Of a stretch of DNA of 64,000 nucleotides, positions 39,269 to 48,013 are shown piece after piece (the first letter of the stretch is position 1; each line of letters starts with the position of its first letter). The position numbers and the translations under genes were made by a program. This stretch comes from DASPHG01 sp963849605 (GTDB lineage: Bacteria; Actinomycetota; Thermoleophilia; Solirubrobacterales; Thermoleophilaceae): contig CAWKHX010000009.1 of the NCBI GenBank assembly GCA_963849605.1, positions 1 through 64,000 on the forward strand, given 5' to 3'. Below the pieces are notes generated by a model. That model ran no database searches. It was not told the DNA's origin and worked only from the letters and a program-made list of their open reading frames with translations.

Positions 39269-41425
39269 ATGCAGGCGATGCGGATTTGCGGGCTCTGCGG
39301 GCTGGCCATGGTCGCCGCGCTGATCGGCGCGGCGCCGGCGACGGCCGCCGTCAAGATCGAGGTGGTCTCGAGCCGCGCCGACCTCGTGTCAGGCGGCAAC
39401 GCGGTCGTGGCGATCACGGCGAAGCGGGCCTCGACGCTGACGGTCCGGCTCAACCACCGCAACGTGAGCAGGCGGTTCAAGAAGCGGGCCGATGGCCGCC
39501 GGGTCGGGCTCGTCAGGCGGCTCAAGAACGGTCGCAACGTGCTCAGGGCGGTGCGCAAGAACGGCAGGGGCGCGCGGCTCGTGATCCGGAACCACCCGAA
39601 CGGCGGGCCCGTGTTCTCGGGGCCGCAGCTCCAGCCGTGGGAATGCCAGGAGAAGGCGGTCGACAAGCAGTGCAACCAGCCGCCGGAGTACACCTACCTG
39701 TACAAGCCGGAGGACGACGAGGAGCTCGCGCCCTACGACCGCGACAACCCGCCTGACGACGTCGCGACAACCACCACCGACGACGGCGTCGAGGTTCCCT
39801 TCATCGTGCGCCAGGAGGTCGGGTACCAGGACCGCGACCAGTACAAGATCCTGACCCTCTTCCAGCCGGGGAAGAAATGGCGCCGCTGGAAGCCCCAGGA
39901 GCAGTGGAACCACAAGCTGCTGATCACCCACGGGGGCGGCTGCGGCGGCGACTACGAGACGGGCGGTGCGAAGCTCGACGACTACAGCGGCACCATCCCG
40001 CCCACTCCCGGCTACTCCCAGAGCTACGTGACGGCGCTCGGACGTGGCTTCGCCGTCGGGGCGACCGCCCTCAACAACAACGGTCACAACTGCAACCTCG
40101 TGCTCCAGGCCGAGTCGATGCTGATGATGAAGGAGCACCTGATCGAGCGGTACGGCGATCTTCGCTACACGATCGGCACGGGCTGCTCGGGCGGCTCGAT
40201 CACCCAGCAGCAGGTGGCGAATGCGTATCCGGGCGGCGTCTACGACGGCCTCGTCGTGACGTGCGCGTACCCGGACAGCCTTTCGACCGGCGCACAGTTC
40301 GCCGACTACCACCTGCTGCGCATCTACTTCGAGGACTCATCGCGCTGGGGCCCCGGCGTCGCCTGGACCCCGTCGCAGTGGGCCGCGGTCGAGGGCCGGC
40401 CGGACCCAGCCAACGCGATCGCCGCCGACGAGCTGTTCTTCAAGGACGCGACGAACCCCGTGGGCGACTGCGTGCCGGCCGAGTTCGCCTACAACCACGA
40501 GACGAACCCGGGCGGGGTGCGCTGCTCGGTGCTCGACTACATGATCAACGTGCTCGGGCCGCGCCCCCAGAGCGTGTGGACGGACGTCGAGAAGGCGGCA
40601 GGGCGCGGGTTCGCGGGTGCGCCGTTTGGCAACGACGGCATCCAGTTCGGGCTGCGCGCGCTGCGCCAGGGGATGATCACGCCGAGCCAGTTCCTCGACC
40701 TGAACGCCAAGATCGGCGGCTTCGGGATCGACGCGGAGCAGGTCCCCGAGCGGCTCGCCGGCGATGACTTCGCGATCGCGAACGCGTACCGCAGCGGCGC
40801 GATCAACGAGGGGAACAACCTCGACCAGGTGCCGATCATCGACCACGCCGGGCCCGACCCCGGCCTCGCGCACGACTACGTCCACACGTGGTGGATGCGC
40901 GACCGGCTCGAGCGCGAACAGGGACATCTGGACAACCACGTGCTCTGGTTCGGGCCGACCCCGCTGATCGGCGACACCGGGTGGGCCACCGAGGCGATGC
41001 TCGCGATGGACCGCTGGCTGGCGGCCATCGAGGCGGATAAGTCGAAGAAGGCGCTCGCGCAGAAGATCGTGGACGACAAGCCGGAGGACATCACGGACCG
41101 CTGCACTGCGAGCGTCTGCGAGCAGTACGTGGCGACCCGCTACGAGACGCCGCGCTCGGTCGCCGACGGGCCTAAGACGGGCGATGTGAACAAGTGCCAG
41201 CTGAAGCCGCCGGCGCGCGAGGACTACCCGCTGACGTTCACGGACGCCGACTTCGCGCGACTGCAGGAGATCTTCCCGAACGGCGTCTGCGACTGGTCGA
41301 AGCCGGGCGTGGGCCAGCAGGGCGCCATTCCGTGGATGACCTACCAGCGCAGGTCCGGGAAGGCGGTCTACGGCGGCCGCCCGCTGGGGCCGCCTCCGGC
41401 CGCGAAGCGAATCCGGAAGCGTTAG
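39269..41425 (+). CDS. Secreted DUF6351 protein, tannase/esterase-like fold
   Basis: 718 aa. Signal peptide (A-A-L-I-G-A-A-P-A-T-A-A), a ~90-residue basic beta domain, then a large hydrolase-like region. This contains L-L-I-T-H-G-G-G-C-G-G-D-Y, an elbow-like G-T-G-C-S-G-G-S-I-T (candidate nucleophile Ser), C-A-Y-P-D and I-I-D-H-A-G-P-D. DUF6351 proteins are uncharacterised; an extracellular esterase or polymer depolymerase role is inference. Start ATG 39269 or 39278. Its stop touches the stop of the lipoprotein gene on the other strand. Confidence 0.87.
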   Translation: MQAMRICGLCGLAMVAALIGAAPATAAVKIEVVSSRADLVSGGNAVVAITAKRASTLTVRLNHRNVSRRFKKRADGRRVGLVRRLKNGRNVLRAVRKNGRGARLVIRNHPNGGPVFSGPQLQPWECQEKAVDKQCNQPPEYTYLYKPEDDEELAPYDRDNPPDDVATTTTDDGVEVPFIVRQEVGYQDRDQYKILTLFQPGKKWRRWKPQEQWNHKLLITHGGGCGGDYETGGAKLDDYSGTIPPTPGYSQSYVTALGRGFAVGATALNNNGHNCNLVLQAESMLMMKEHLIERYGDLRYTIGTGCSGGSITQQQVANAYPGGVYDGLVVTCAYPDSLSTGAQFADYHLLRIYFEDSSRWGPGVAWTPSQWAAVEGRPDPANAIAADELFFKDATNPVGDCVPAEFAYNHETNPGGVRCSVLDYMINVLGPRPQSVWTDVEKAAGRGFAGAPFGNDGIQFGLRALRQGMITPSQFLDLNAKIGGFGIDAEQVPERLAGDDFAIANAYRSGAINEGNNLDQVPIIDHAGPDPGLAHDYVHTWWMRDRLEREQGHLDNHVLWFGPTPLIGDTGWATEAMLAMDRWLAAIEADKSKKALAQKIVDDKPEDITDRCTASVCEQYVATRYETPRSVADGPKTGDVNKCQLKPPAREDYPLTFTDADFARLQEIFPNGVCDWSKPGVGQQGAIPWMTYQRRSGKAVYGGRPLGPPPAAKRIRKR

Positions 41426-41895
41426 GGACGCCGCTTGCCATCGCGGCCGACCGCGTACCAGTAGCCGCCGTTCAGGAACACGTCGTGGCAGAGGACCTCG
41501 CGGGGCCCCTCGTGCGCGTAGTAATAGAGCGGCTTGCCCGCGTAGGTGACCTGTCGCTTGCCACCGCGCCGCTTCGTGGTGCCCAGCAGCCGCTCCTTGA
41601 CCCCGTCGCCCGCGACCGGTCCGCCCCTTGCGAAGACCGGCGGCCATGCCTTCGCGCACTCGCCGTAGCAGCGAGAGCGGTCCCCCTCGTCCTGGTCGAA
41701 GATGTAGATCGCCTGCGGGCCGGGTCCCCAGAGCATGCGCCCGAACTCGGAATCGCGCAGCGTGATGCGAGTGCCCGCAGCTTGCGCCTCGGTCTCGGCC
41801 GCGACCTTCGGCGGCTCGGCGCTCTCCGAGTTGCTGTCGCCGCACGCCGCGAGCGCGGACACCGCCAGGACCATGAGCAGGGGAACCCGAATCAC
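41422..41895 (-). CDS. COG4315-type lipoprotein (third copy)
   Basis: 157 aa from GTG 41895, which overlaps the anti-sigma stop (GTGA). Clean lipobox L-A-V-S-A-L-A-A-C. Then the family features: D-S-E-F-G-R-M-L, Y-I-F-D-Q-D (Yx(FWY)xxD), C-Y-G-E-C, A-W-P-P and a C-terminal H-D-V-F-L-N-G-G-Y-W block. More similar to the copy at 1-393 than to 419-960 by eye (CxxxC spacing and R-R-P end are shared by all). It is the last gene of the sigma/anti-sigma operon, so it is probably controlled by that sigma factor. Confidence 0.92.
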   Translation of the reverse strand: MIRVPLLMVLAVSALAACGDSNSESAEPPKVAAETEAQAAGTRITLRDSEFGRMLWGPGPQAIYIFDQDEGDRSRCYGECAKAWPPVFARGGPVAGDGVKERLLGTTKRRGGKRQVTYAGKPLYYYAHEGPREVLCHDVFLNGGYWYAVGRDGKRRP

Positions 41896-42134
41896 GCGGA
41901 CCGCCAGTCGCGGAACGCCGCGACGAGGTTGTCGCGCAGGTCCTGCGGCAGGTCGTCGCCGTTCACCCGGCCGACGGTTTCGATCGTGATGCGGATCTGC
42001 TCGACGTAGTTCGCGCAGCCGCCACACTTCGCAAGGTGGCGCTCGAACGCCTTCCTGTCGCGGCGCTTGAGCGCACCATCGAGATACGCGGTCACCAGCT
42101 CGACGACCTCGTTGCAGTCTGGGCCCCTAGCCAT
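41892..42134 (-). CDS. Zinc-finger anti-sigma factor (zf-HC2)
   Basis: 80 aa, single ZAS domain: C-N-E-V-V-E-L-V-T-A-Y-L-D-G at the start and the H-x3-C-x2-C zinc motif in F-E-R-H-L-A-K-C-G-G-C. No transmembrane helix follows, so it is a soluble anti-sigma factor, possibly released by thiol oxidation as in RsrA-type proteins. It overlaps the sigma gene by 8 bp and the lipoprotein gene by 4 bp, so the three are coupled. Confidence 0.9.
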   Translation of the reverse strand: MARGPDCNEVVELVTAYLDGALKRRDRKAFERHLAKCGGCANYVEQIRITIETVGRVNGDDLPQDLRDNLVAAFRDWRSA

Positions 42135-42753
42135 CCAGATGCCTTTCGAGCGCGCGCCGAACCTGGCTGCGCGCGCGGTGGAGGAGGACCCGCTGGTTGC
42201 CGGGAGTCACGTCGAGCGCCTCGCAGACCTCCTCGGAGCTGTACCCGTGGATGTCGCGCAGCGCGATCACGGTGCGCTGCGCCTCGGGTAGCTCCGCGAC
42301 GGCGGCAGTGACGACCCCAAGCGTCTCGCGCCGGTCGAGCACGTCCTCCGGGAGCTGCGTCCAGTCGGACGGAGCCGCGCCGGCTAGCCAGTGCCCCGGG
42401 TGCGGGCCATCCGGCCCCTGGAACCGGTCGGGATCGACGGCGGGCTCGTCGTCCCCGGCGCCGAGCGCCGAGAAGGGAACGCTGCGCGCCTCGCGCACGC
42501 CCCGTGTCATCGCGGTGTTCGCGACGATCCTCAGGATCCACGTCTTCAGCGACGAGCGCCCCTCGAAGCGATCGAGCCCGCGCAACACGCCGAGCCAAGC
42601 CTCCTGGACGACCTCCTCCGCCACCGCCGTCCCCCTCACGTACCCGCGCGCGACCGCGAGCATCGGCCGGTGGTAGCGCCCGACAAGGATCTCGAATGCG
42701 GCCTCATCTCCGTCACGTACCCGCGCTAGAAGGTCTTGGTCTGACGGGGCCAC
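42127..42753 (-). CDS. ECF RNA polymerase sigma factor
   Basis: 208 aa. Region 2: Y-H-R-P-M-L-A-V-A, A-E-E-V-V-Q-E-A-W-L-G-V-L and S-S-L-K-T-W-I-L-R-I-V-A-N. Region 4: L-P-E-A-Q-R-T-V-I-A-L-R-D-I-H-G-Y-S-S-E-E-V-C and R-V-L-L-H-R-A-R-S-Q-V-R. A ~50-residue Gly/Pro/Asp-rich linker separates them. Its start overlaps the 3' end of the CPA2 antiporter gene by 41 bp on the same strand, so its promoter lies inside that gene or it is read through from it. Confidence 0.93.
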   Translation of the reverse strand: MAPSDQDLLARVRDGDEAAFEILVGRYHRPMLAVARGYVRGTAVAEEVVQEAWLGVLRGLDRFEGRSSLKTWILRIVANTAMTRGVREARSVPFSALGAGDDEPAVDPDRFQGPDGPHPGHWLAGAAPSDWTQLPEDVLDRRETLGVVTAAVAELPEAQRTVIALRDIHGYSSEEVCEALDVTPGNQRVLLHRARSQVRRALERHLDG

Positions 42754-43936
42754 CGCTGCTGCGACTGTAACCCGACGTCCGCAGCACCGCGAGGCCCGTC
42801 ACGGGGAACACGAGGACGGACACGAGCCCGGCGCCGATGAGCGCGGCGCTCTCCGCGGCGTCGATCAGCCCGAGCTCCGCCCCGATCGCGGTCGCGGCGA
42901 CGATGAACGGCAGCGACGTCGCCTGCATCAGCCCGGCCGCGACGATCTGGCGCGGCTCGAGGACCCGGCGGTAGAGCAAAGCCGGCACGCCCCGCGCGAG
43001 CAGCAACGCCGCAAGGAACACGGGCACCATCAGGAGCGTCGAGCTGTCGGCGAACAGCGCGTCGGCGTCGAAGCGCACGCCGCTCGTAACGAAGAACACC
43101 GGGATGAAGAAGCCGAATCCGACCGCCTCGAGCTTGCGCCGGAAGTCGGGGTGGGTCATCAGCTCGTCACGGTCGAGCAGCGAGACCATCGCGCCCGCGA
43201 TGAACGTGCCGAGGATCACCTCGAGACCGAGGCTCTCGGCGACTGCGGCAAAGCCGACGAACAGCAGGACCGCGGCGCGCACCCTGATCTGCGCGGTCGT
43301 GTCCTGGAGCTTGACCAGCGTGTCGCTGATGCGCATGGAGTGCTCGGCACCCCTGACCGCGAGGTAGACCGCCACCGCCAGCGCCGCGAGCGCCCCGAGC
43401 AGGAAGATCGTCGAGCCGATCCCGCCCTCGCCGGAGAAGAAGAGCGTGAGCAGGATGATCGCGCCGAAGTCGGCGATCGAGCACGCCGCGATCACCAGTT
43501 GGCCGAACGGCTTGTCGATCTCGCCGGCGTCCTTCAGGACCGGGATCAGGATGCCGAGCGATGTCGAGCACAGGATGACCGCGACGAGAAGCGGCGTCTC
43601 CACCAACCCGCCGGCGCTGAGCCCGAACGCAACTGCGAGCGCGACGGCGAACGAGGCCGCGAACCCGGCGAGGGCGACCCGCAGCGTGGAACCGCGCAGC
43701 TTGTCGAACTCGATCTCGAGCCCGGCCAGGAACAGGACGAAGCCGAGTCCGATGATCGCGATCACGTCGACGGCCTCGTCCACCTCCACGACGCCGAGCA
43801 CGGACGGGCCGAGGACGATGCCCGCGACGATCTCGAGCAGCACCGATGGGATGCGCAGCCACGGCGCGAGCCCGAGCGCGAAAGGCGCGGCGAACGCAAC
43901 CGCCACGATGACGAGCAGGTCGCCGAACTCGGGCAT
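42713..43936 (-). CDS. CPA2-type cation:proton antiporter (KefB-like, no TrkA domain)
   Basis: 407 aa with about 12-13 membrane helices. Family landmarks: L-R-I-P-S-V-L-L-E-I-V-A-G-I-V-L-G-P, L-G-F-V-L-F-L-A-G-L-E-I-E, C-S-T-S-L-G-I-L-I-P-V, and A-A-C-S-I-A-D-F-G-A-I (position of the ion-binding Asp). The C-terminal cytosolic TrkA-N domain of Kef channels is missing. Expected role: K+ or Na+ efflux and pH control. The opposite-strand gene at 44008 is divergent across a palindrome. Confidence 0.9.
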   Translation of the reverse strand: MPEFGDLLVIVAVAFAAPFALGLAPWLRIPSVLLEIVAGIVLGPSVLGVVEVDEAVDVIAIIGLGFVLFLAGLEIEFDKLRGSTLRVALAGFAASFAVALAVAFGLSAGGLVETPLLVAVILCSTSLGILIPVLKDAGEIDKPFGQLVIAACSIADFGAIILLTLFFSGEGGIGSTIFLLGALAALAVAVYLAVRGAEHSMRISDTLVKLQDTTAQIRVRAAVLLFVGFAAVAESLGLEVILGTFIAGAMVSLLDRDELMTHPDFRRKLEAVGFGFFIPVFFVTSGVRFDADALFADSSTLLMVPVFLAALLLARGVPALLYRRVLEPRQIVAAGLMQATSLPFIVAATAIGAELGLIDAAESAALIGAGLVSVLVFPVTGLAVLRTSGYSRSSGGPVRPRPSSAGT

Positions 43937-43964
43937 GCATCTCGGTCCGAGTTCGCCCTCTCAG

Positions 43965-43980
43965 CGTTACAGCTGTAACG
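43965..43980. promoter_or_regulatory. 16-bp perfect palindrome CGTTACAGCTGTAACG
   Basis: It lies in the 71-bp spacer between the divergent antiporter (start 43936) and oxidoreductase (start 44008) genes. It is flanked by CTCT and AGAG that extend the symmetry imperfectly. GTTAC/GTAAC half-sites suit a dimeric repressor acting on both promoters. Confidence 0.6.
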
Positions 43981-44007
43981 AGAGGGCGCGGCCGCAGACC
44001 AGACGGC

Positions 44008-44712
44008 ATGGCCGACTACTCAGATCTCAGCGCCCTCTTCATCAACTGCACGCTCAAGCGCTCGCCCGAGCAATCCCATACCCAGGGCCTCGCGGACCTG
44101 TCGATCGGGATCCTCGAGCGCAACGGCGTCAGCGTCGAGTCGATCCGGGCGGTCGATCACGACATCGCGACCGGCGTGTGGCCCGACATGACCGAGCACG
44201 GCTGGGACCGCGACGACTGGCCTGGGATCCACGAGAAGGTGATGGCGGCAGACATCCTGGTCATCACCTCGCCGATCTGGCTCGGCGAGAAGTCGTCGGT
44301 CTGCACGCAGGTGATCGAGCGGCTCTACGGCAACAGCCACCTGCTGAACGACGATGGCCAGTACGCCTACTACGGGCGCGCGGGCGGCTGCCTGATCACC
44401 GGCAACGAGGACGGGGTGAAGCACTGCGCGATGAACATCCTCTACTCGCTCCAGCACCTCGGGTACACGATCCCGCCGCAGGCGGACTCGGGCTGGATCG
44501 GCGAGGCGGGCCCCGGCCCGAGCTACCTCCATCCCGACTCGGGCGGGCCCGACAACGACTTCACGAACCGCAACACCACCTTCATGACCTGGAACCTCAT
44601 GCACGTCGCCCGCATGCTCAAGGACGCCGGCGGGATCCCCGCCCACGGCAACCAGCGCTCCGAGTGGGACGCCGGCTGCCGCTTCGACTTCGAAAATCCC
44701 GAGCACCGCTGA
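44008..44712 (+). CDS. Flavodoxin-fold NAD(P)H-dependent oxidoreductase
   Basis: 234 aa. Flavodoxin-like: A-L-F-I-N-C-T-L-K-R-S-P (FMN phosphate loop), S-P-I-W-L-G-E-K-S-S (ring-binding loop) and a G-C-L-I-T-G-N-E-D strand. It resembles the iron-sulfur-flavoprotein/WrbA-like quinone or azo reductase group. Divergent from the CPA2 antiporter; KefB/KefC systems often pair with quinone-reductase-type flavoproteins (KefF/KefG), so a regulatory partnership is possible but unproven. Confidence 0.88.
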   Translation: MADYSDLSALFINCTLKRSPEQSHTQGLADLSIGILERNGVSVESIRAVDHDIATGVWPDMTEHGWDRDDWPGIHEKVMAADILVITSPIWLGEKSSVCTQVIERLYGNSHLLNDDGQYAYYGRAGGCLITGNEDGVKHCAMNILYSLQHLGYTIPPQADSGWIGEAGPGPSYLHPDSGGPDNDFTNRNTTFMTWNLMHVARMLKDAGGIPAHGNQRSEWDAGCRFDFENPEHR

Positions 44713-44778
44713 CCCAGCGGGTAGTAACGTCGCCACTCCAAGGACGACGGTAGTGCACCCAACCGAAGGAGGACTCGC

Positions 44779-45078
44779 ATGCAGACCTACGTGATCCTGC
44801 GCAGGCGCGGATGGAAGTCAGGTAACGAGCTCGAAGAGGCCGCCAAGCGCTCGAGTGACGTCGGCGACAACGAGATGTCGGATGACATCCGCTGGATCCG
44901 GTCGTACGTGCTGGGCGAGGAGTCGGGCGAGGTCGGGACCGTGTGCATCTACGAGGCGTCAAGCCCGGAGAAGATCCGCGAGCACGCCGAGCGGGCCGGC
45001 CTTCCTGCTGACGAGATCATCGCCGTGGCGGACACCGTCATCGTGCGGCCCGACCCGCAGCCCGCCGCCGCGTCCTAG
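44779..45078 (+). CDS. DUF4242 (SCO4226-like) small protein
   Basis: 99 aa with a strong GAAGGAGG site before ATG 44779. Ferredoxin-like fold of the DUF4242 type: T-Y-V-I-L-R-R, then I-R-W-I-R-S-Y-V-L-G, G-T-V-C-I-Y-E-A and H-A-E-R-A-G-L-P-A-D-E. Streptomyces SCO4226 of this family binds nickel. Stands alone downstream of the flavodoxin-like gene (66 bp gap). Confidence 0.9.
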   Translation: MQTYVILRRRGWKSGNELEEAAKRSSDVGDNEMSDDIRWIRSYVLGEESGEVGTVCIYEASSPEKIREHAERAGLPADEIIAVADTVIVRPDPQPAAAS

Positions 45079-45082
45079 AGAC

Positions 45083-46444
45083 TCAGCCGCGGGCGGCCAG
45101 GAGATCGTCGCGCGAGGCGAGCTTCACGCGAGGACGCTGAGCGTCCTCTCCGAGCTGGAGCTCGCGCGCGTCGATCGCGTGCCAACCGTCGGCGGTCACG
45201 ACGTCCGGCTTGCGCCCGCCGATCAGCGCATCGATCTCCTCGCGCGCGGGTAGCCGGCGCGGCTTTAGCGCACCCGAGGCGAGGTCCTCCGCGAGCCGGT
45301 CGACCGTCTCCTCGGCGTCGCGCTTGTTGGTGCCGAGGATGCCCGTCGGCCCCCGCTTGATCCAGCCGACCGCGTACACACCGGGCACGGGGTCGCCGTC
45401 CGTGTCCCGCACCCGCCCGCGGTCGTTCGGAAGCACGTAGCTGCGCTCGTCGAACGGCACGTCGGGCAGGGGCACCGCCCGGTACCCCACCGAGCGCAGG
45501 ACCAGGCCGCACTCGATCGTCTCGACGTCCTCATCCACCGGCCGCGGCCGCAGCGTGCCGTCATCGGAGCGCACGATCTCGTTGCGGCGGACGTCGATCG
45601 CCTCGACCTTTTCCGCGCCGCGGATCTCGACCGGCGAGCACAGGAAGCGCAGCACGATCCGCCGCGCGGCATCGTCGCGAGCCGGCCGCGCAGCGAACTC
45701 GCGCAGAAATTCGACGTTCTTGCGCGCGGTGAACGTACCCTCGCCGTCGAGCCACTCCTGCGAGAGCGGGTCGAGCTCGGCGTCCTCCGGGTCGACGCGC
45801 ATGTCCACGCCGTCGATGTGCCCGAGCTCGCGCAGCTCGGAGCTCGTGAATGCGGCCTGCGCGGGGCCGCGTCGGCCGAGGACCACCACCTCCCGGACCC
45901 GGCTGTCCCGCAGCGCATCGAGCGCGTGGTCGGCGATGTCGGTGCGCTCGAGCTCGGCCGTGCTGCGCGTGAGTACGCGGACGACGTCGGCGGCAACGTT
46001 GCCGTTGCCGATCACGACGGCGCGCTCGTGGGAGAGGTCGAACTCGAGCGCGCGGTAGTCCGGATGGCCGTTGTACCAGGCGACGAACTCGGTCGCGGGC
46101 CAGCTTCCGGGGAGGTCCTCGCCCGGAATCCCGAGCGACTTGTCCGTCTGGGCGCCGGTCGCGTAGATCACGGCGTCGTAGTGCTTCATCAGCTCCGGGT
46201 GCGAGATGTCAACACCCACCTCGACGTTCCCGAAGAAGCGGCAGCCCCGCCCGAGCGTCTCGCGATCGAACGTCTCGTCCAGCCGCTTGATCTCCTGGTG
46301 GTCGGGCGCCACGCCGCTGCGCAGAAGCCCCCAGGGCGTGGGCAGCCGCTCGAGGAAGTCGATCTCGACGTCGCCGACGCGCCGCACCAGGCGGTCGGCC
46401 GCGAACGCCCCTGCGGGCCCGGCGCCGACGACCGCGACGCGCAT
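45083..46444 (-). CDS. fprA: FprA-type ferredoxin/adrenodoxin--NADP+ reductase
   Basis: 453 aa from ATG 46444, overlapping the ferredoxin stop (ATGA). FAD motif V-A-V-V-G-A-G-P-A-G-A-F-A-A-D, the family block P-T-P-W-G-L-L-R-S-G-V-A-P-D-H, NADP motif V-I-G-N-G-N-V-A-A-D-V, R-R-G-P-A-Q-A-A-F-T, and C-terminal G-W-I-K-R-G-P-T-G-I-L-G-T-N. Matches mycobacterial FprA and mitochondrial adrenodoxin reductase. It supplies electrons via the coupled ferredoxin, e.g. to P450s or reductive biosynthesis. Confidence 0.95.
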   Translation of the reverse strand: MRVAVVGAGPAGAFAADRLVRRVGDVEIDFLERLPTPWGLLRSGVAPDHQEIKRLDETFDRETLGRGCRFFGNVEVGVDISHPELMKHYDAVIYATGAQTDKSLGIPGEDLPGSWPATEFVAWYNGHPDYRALEFDLSHERAVVIGNGNVAADVVRVLTRSTAELERTDIADHALDALRDSRVREVVVLGRRGPAQAAFTSSELRELGHIDGVDMRVDPEDAELDPLSQEWLDGEGTFTARKNVEFLREFAARPARDDAARRIVLRFLCSPVEIRGAEKVEAIDVRRNEIVRSDDGTLRPRPVDEDVETIECGLVLRSVGYRAVPLPDVPFDERSYVLPNDRGRVRDTDGDPVPGVYAVGWIKRGPTGILGTNKRDAEETVDRLAEDLASGALKPRRLPAREEIDALIGGRKPDVVTADGWHAIDARELQLGEDAQRPRVKLASRDDLLAARG

Positions 46445-46725
46445 CAGGCGGCCGTCCGCTCCGCGGTGCTCTTCTCGGCGAAGAACTCGGCGTTCACCTC
46501 GAGCGTGTACGCGAACTTCTCGGGGACCTCGAAGTCGGCGAAGATCGCATCGACCGGGCACGCCTCGACGCAGGCGTCGCAGTCGATGCAGACCTCCGGG
46601 TCGATGTAGAGCTGCTCGGCCGTCTCGAAGTCCGGTGCGTCCACCTTCGGATGGATGCAGTCGACGGGACAGACCTCGATGCACGAGTCGTCCTTGATGC
46701 AGCTGCCGGCAATTACGTACGTCAT
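46444..46725 (-). CDS. Bacterial 7Fe/8Fe-type ferredoxin
   Basis: 93 aa. First cluster segment C-I-K-D-D-S-C-I-E-V-C-P-V-D-C, second C-I-D-C-D-A-C-V-E-A-C-P-V-D-A. The first motif has D-D-S in place of the second-Cys spacing, so that cluster may be a 3Fe-4S one. The second is a classic C-x2-C-x2-C-x3-C-P 4Fe-4S site. C-terminal extension of about 35 residues as in actinobacterial FdxA/FdxC. Its stop overlaps the fprA ATG, so the redox pair is translated together. Confidence 0.93.
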   Translation of the reverse strand: MTYVIAGSCIKDDSCIEVCPVDCIHPKVDAPDFETAEQLYIDPEVCIDCDACVEACPVDAIFADFEVPEKFAYTLEVNAEFFAEKSTAERTAA

Positions 46726-46750
46726 GGGCGCACAGGCTACGGGGACCGGT

Positions 46751-48013
46751 TCAGCGGCCCCCCGCCGCCAGCTCCTCCAAGCGGCGATGTGCCAGCGCCA
46801 CCGCCATCGCGCCCTCTCCCACAGCGCCCGCCACCCGCTTCGTGGAGCCGTGGCGCACGTCGCCGGCCGCGAACAGGCCGGGCATGCTGGTCTCCAGGGC
46901 GAGCGGATCGCGGTCGAGTGGCCAGCCGGCCGGCCGCGCGCCGCGCTCCAGCAGGTCCGGGCCGGTGAGGATGTAGCCCTTGTCGTCGACCCGCACGCCG
47001 GCGGCGTCGGCCCAGCCCGTGCGCGGCTCGCCGCCGATGCACACGAACAGCATGCGCGCACGCAGATCCTCCTCTTCGCCGTCGGGTCCGCGGACCGTCA
47101 CGGCGTCGAGGCGAGCGTCGCCGTGGGCTGCGACGAGCTCGGTCCCGTAGCGCAGGTCGATCAGGGCCTCCGCCGCGATCCGTTCGACCAGGTACGCGGA
47201 CATCGTCCTGGCGAGCGCGTCCCCGCGTACGAGCATCCTCACCCTGGCGCCCGCGCTCGCCAGGTTGAGCACGGCCTGCCCCGCCGAGTTGCCGGCGCCG
47301 ATCACGACAACGTCGTCATCACGGCACTGCGCGGCCTCGCTCCGGCCCGCCCCGTAATAGACACCGCGGCCGAGAAGCTCCTCGAGGCCCGGCGCGTGCA
47401 GCCTGCGCCAGTCCATTCCCGGAGCGGCGATCGCGACCGGTGCAGTGACCTCTGCACCGCCCGCGATAGTCAAGCGGGTTCCCTCAGGGTGGTGCTCCCC
47501 GGAGACGACGCCGCGCAGAAGCACGAGCTCGGCTCCGAAGCGCTCGGCCTGGCGGCCGGCCAGCCGTGCGAGCTCGGCGCCGCCGATCCCGTCCGGGAAA
47601 CCGAAGAAGTTCTCGATCAACGACGTGTGCGACGCCTGCCCGCCCGGGACGTCACGGTCAAACACCACGGTCTCCAGCCCATCCGAGGCGGCGTACACGG
47701 CGGCGGCGAGACCCGCCGGCCCGGCGCCGACGATCGCGAGGTCGTAGCGGCTCTTCGTGGGAGTTTTCGTCTGCCGCCACGCGTCGGCCAGGCTCTCGAC
47801 CGTGACGGCGGTGAGCACTTCGTCGCCCTCCACGAGCACGGGCAGCTCGGCGCCCGCGGGGGCGCGCTCGCGCAGCACAGCGTTCGCCTCGTCCGTGCCG
47901 GCCTCGAGCCACACGTGCGGCTGCGCGATGCGCGTGAGCATGTCGCGCAGCCGGTGGTGCTCCGGCTCGTCGCGCAACCCGACGACCGTCACCGTCGGGC
48001 GGACCGGGCTCAC
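46751..48013 (-). CDS. Glutaredoxin-like + thioredoxin-reductase-like flavoprotein without CxxC
   Basis: 420 aa. Residues 1-85 are a glutaredoxin-like fold (V-G-L-R-D-E-P-E-H-H-R-L, then L-P-V-L-V-E-G-D). From 95 on there is a FAD/NAD(P) reductase: A-I-V-G-A-G-P-A-G-L-A-A, G-G-Q-A-S-H-T-S-L-I-E-N-F-F-G-F-P, V-V-I-G-A-G-N-S-A-G-Q-A and G-L-F-A-A-G-D-V-R-H-G-S. The CxxC position reads Y-G-A-G, so it is not a classical thioredoxin reductase. Paralogue of the C-terminal two-thirds of the protein at 24831, without the cNMP domain. GTG start one base from the UBP-zinc-finger stop. Confidence 0.9.
   Translation of the reverse strand: MSPVRPTVTVVGLRDEPEHHRLRDMLTRIAQPHVWLEAGTDEANAVLRERAPAGAELPVLVEGDEVLTAVTVESLADAWRQTKTPTKSRYDLAIVGAGPAGLAAAVYAASDGLETVVFDRDVPGGQASHTSLIENFFGFPDGIGGAELARLAGRQAERFGAELVLLRGVVSGEHHPEGTRLTIAGGAEVTAPVAIAAPGMDWRRLHAPGLEELLGRGVYYGAGRSEAAQCRDDDVVVIGAGNSAGQAVLNLASAGARVRMLVRGDALARTMSAYLVERIAAEALIDLRYGTELVAAHGDARLDAVTVRGPDGEEEDLRARMLFVCIGGEPRTGWADAAGVRVDDKGYILTGPDLLERGARPAGWPLDRDPLALETSMPGLFAAGDVRHGSTKRVAGAVGEGAMAVALAHRRLEELAAGGR

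Noticed and set aside
40337..41845. 502-codon minus-strand frame
   Set aside because: Antisense to DUF6351 and an out-of-frame reading of the lipoprotein gene.
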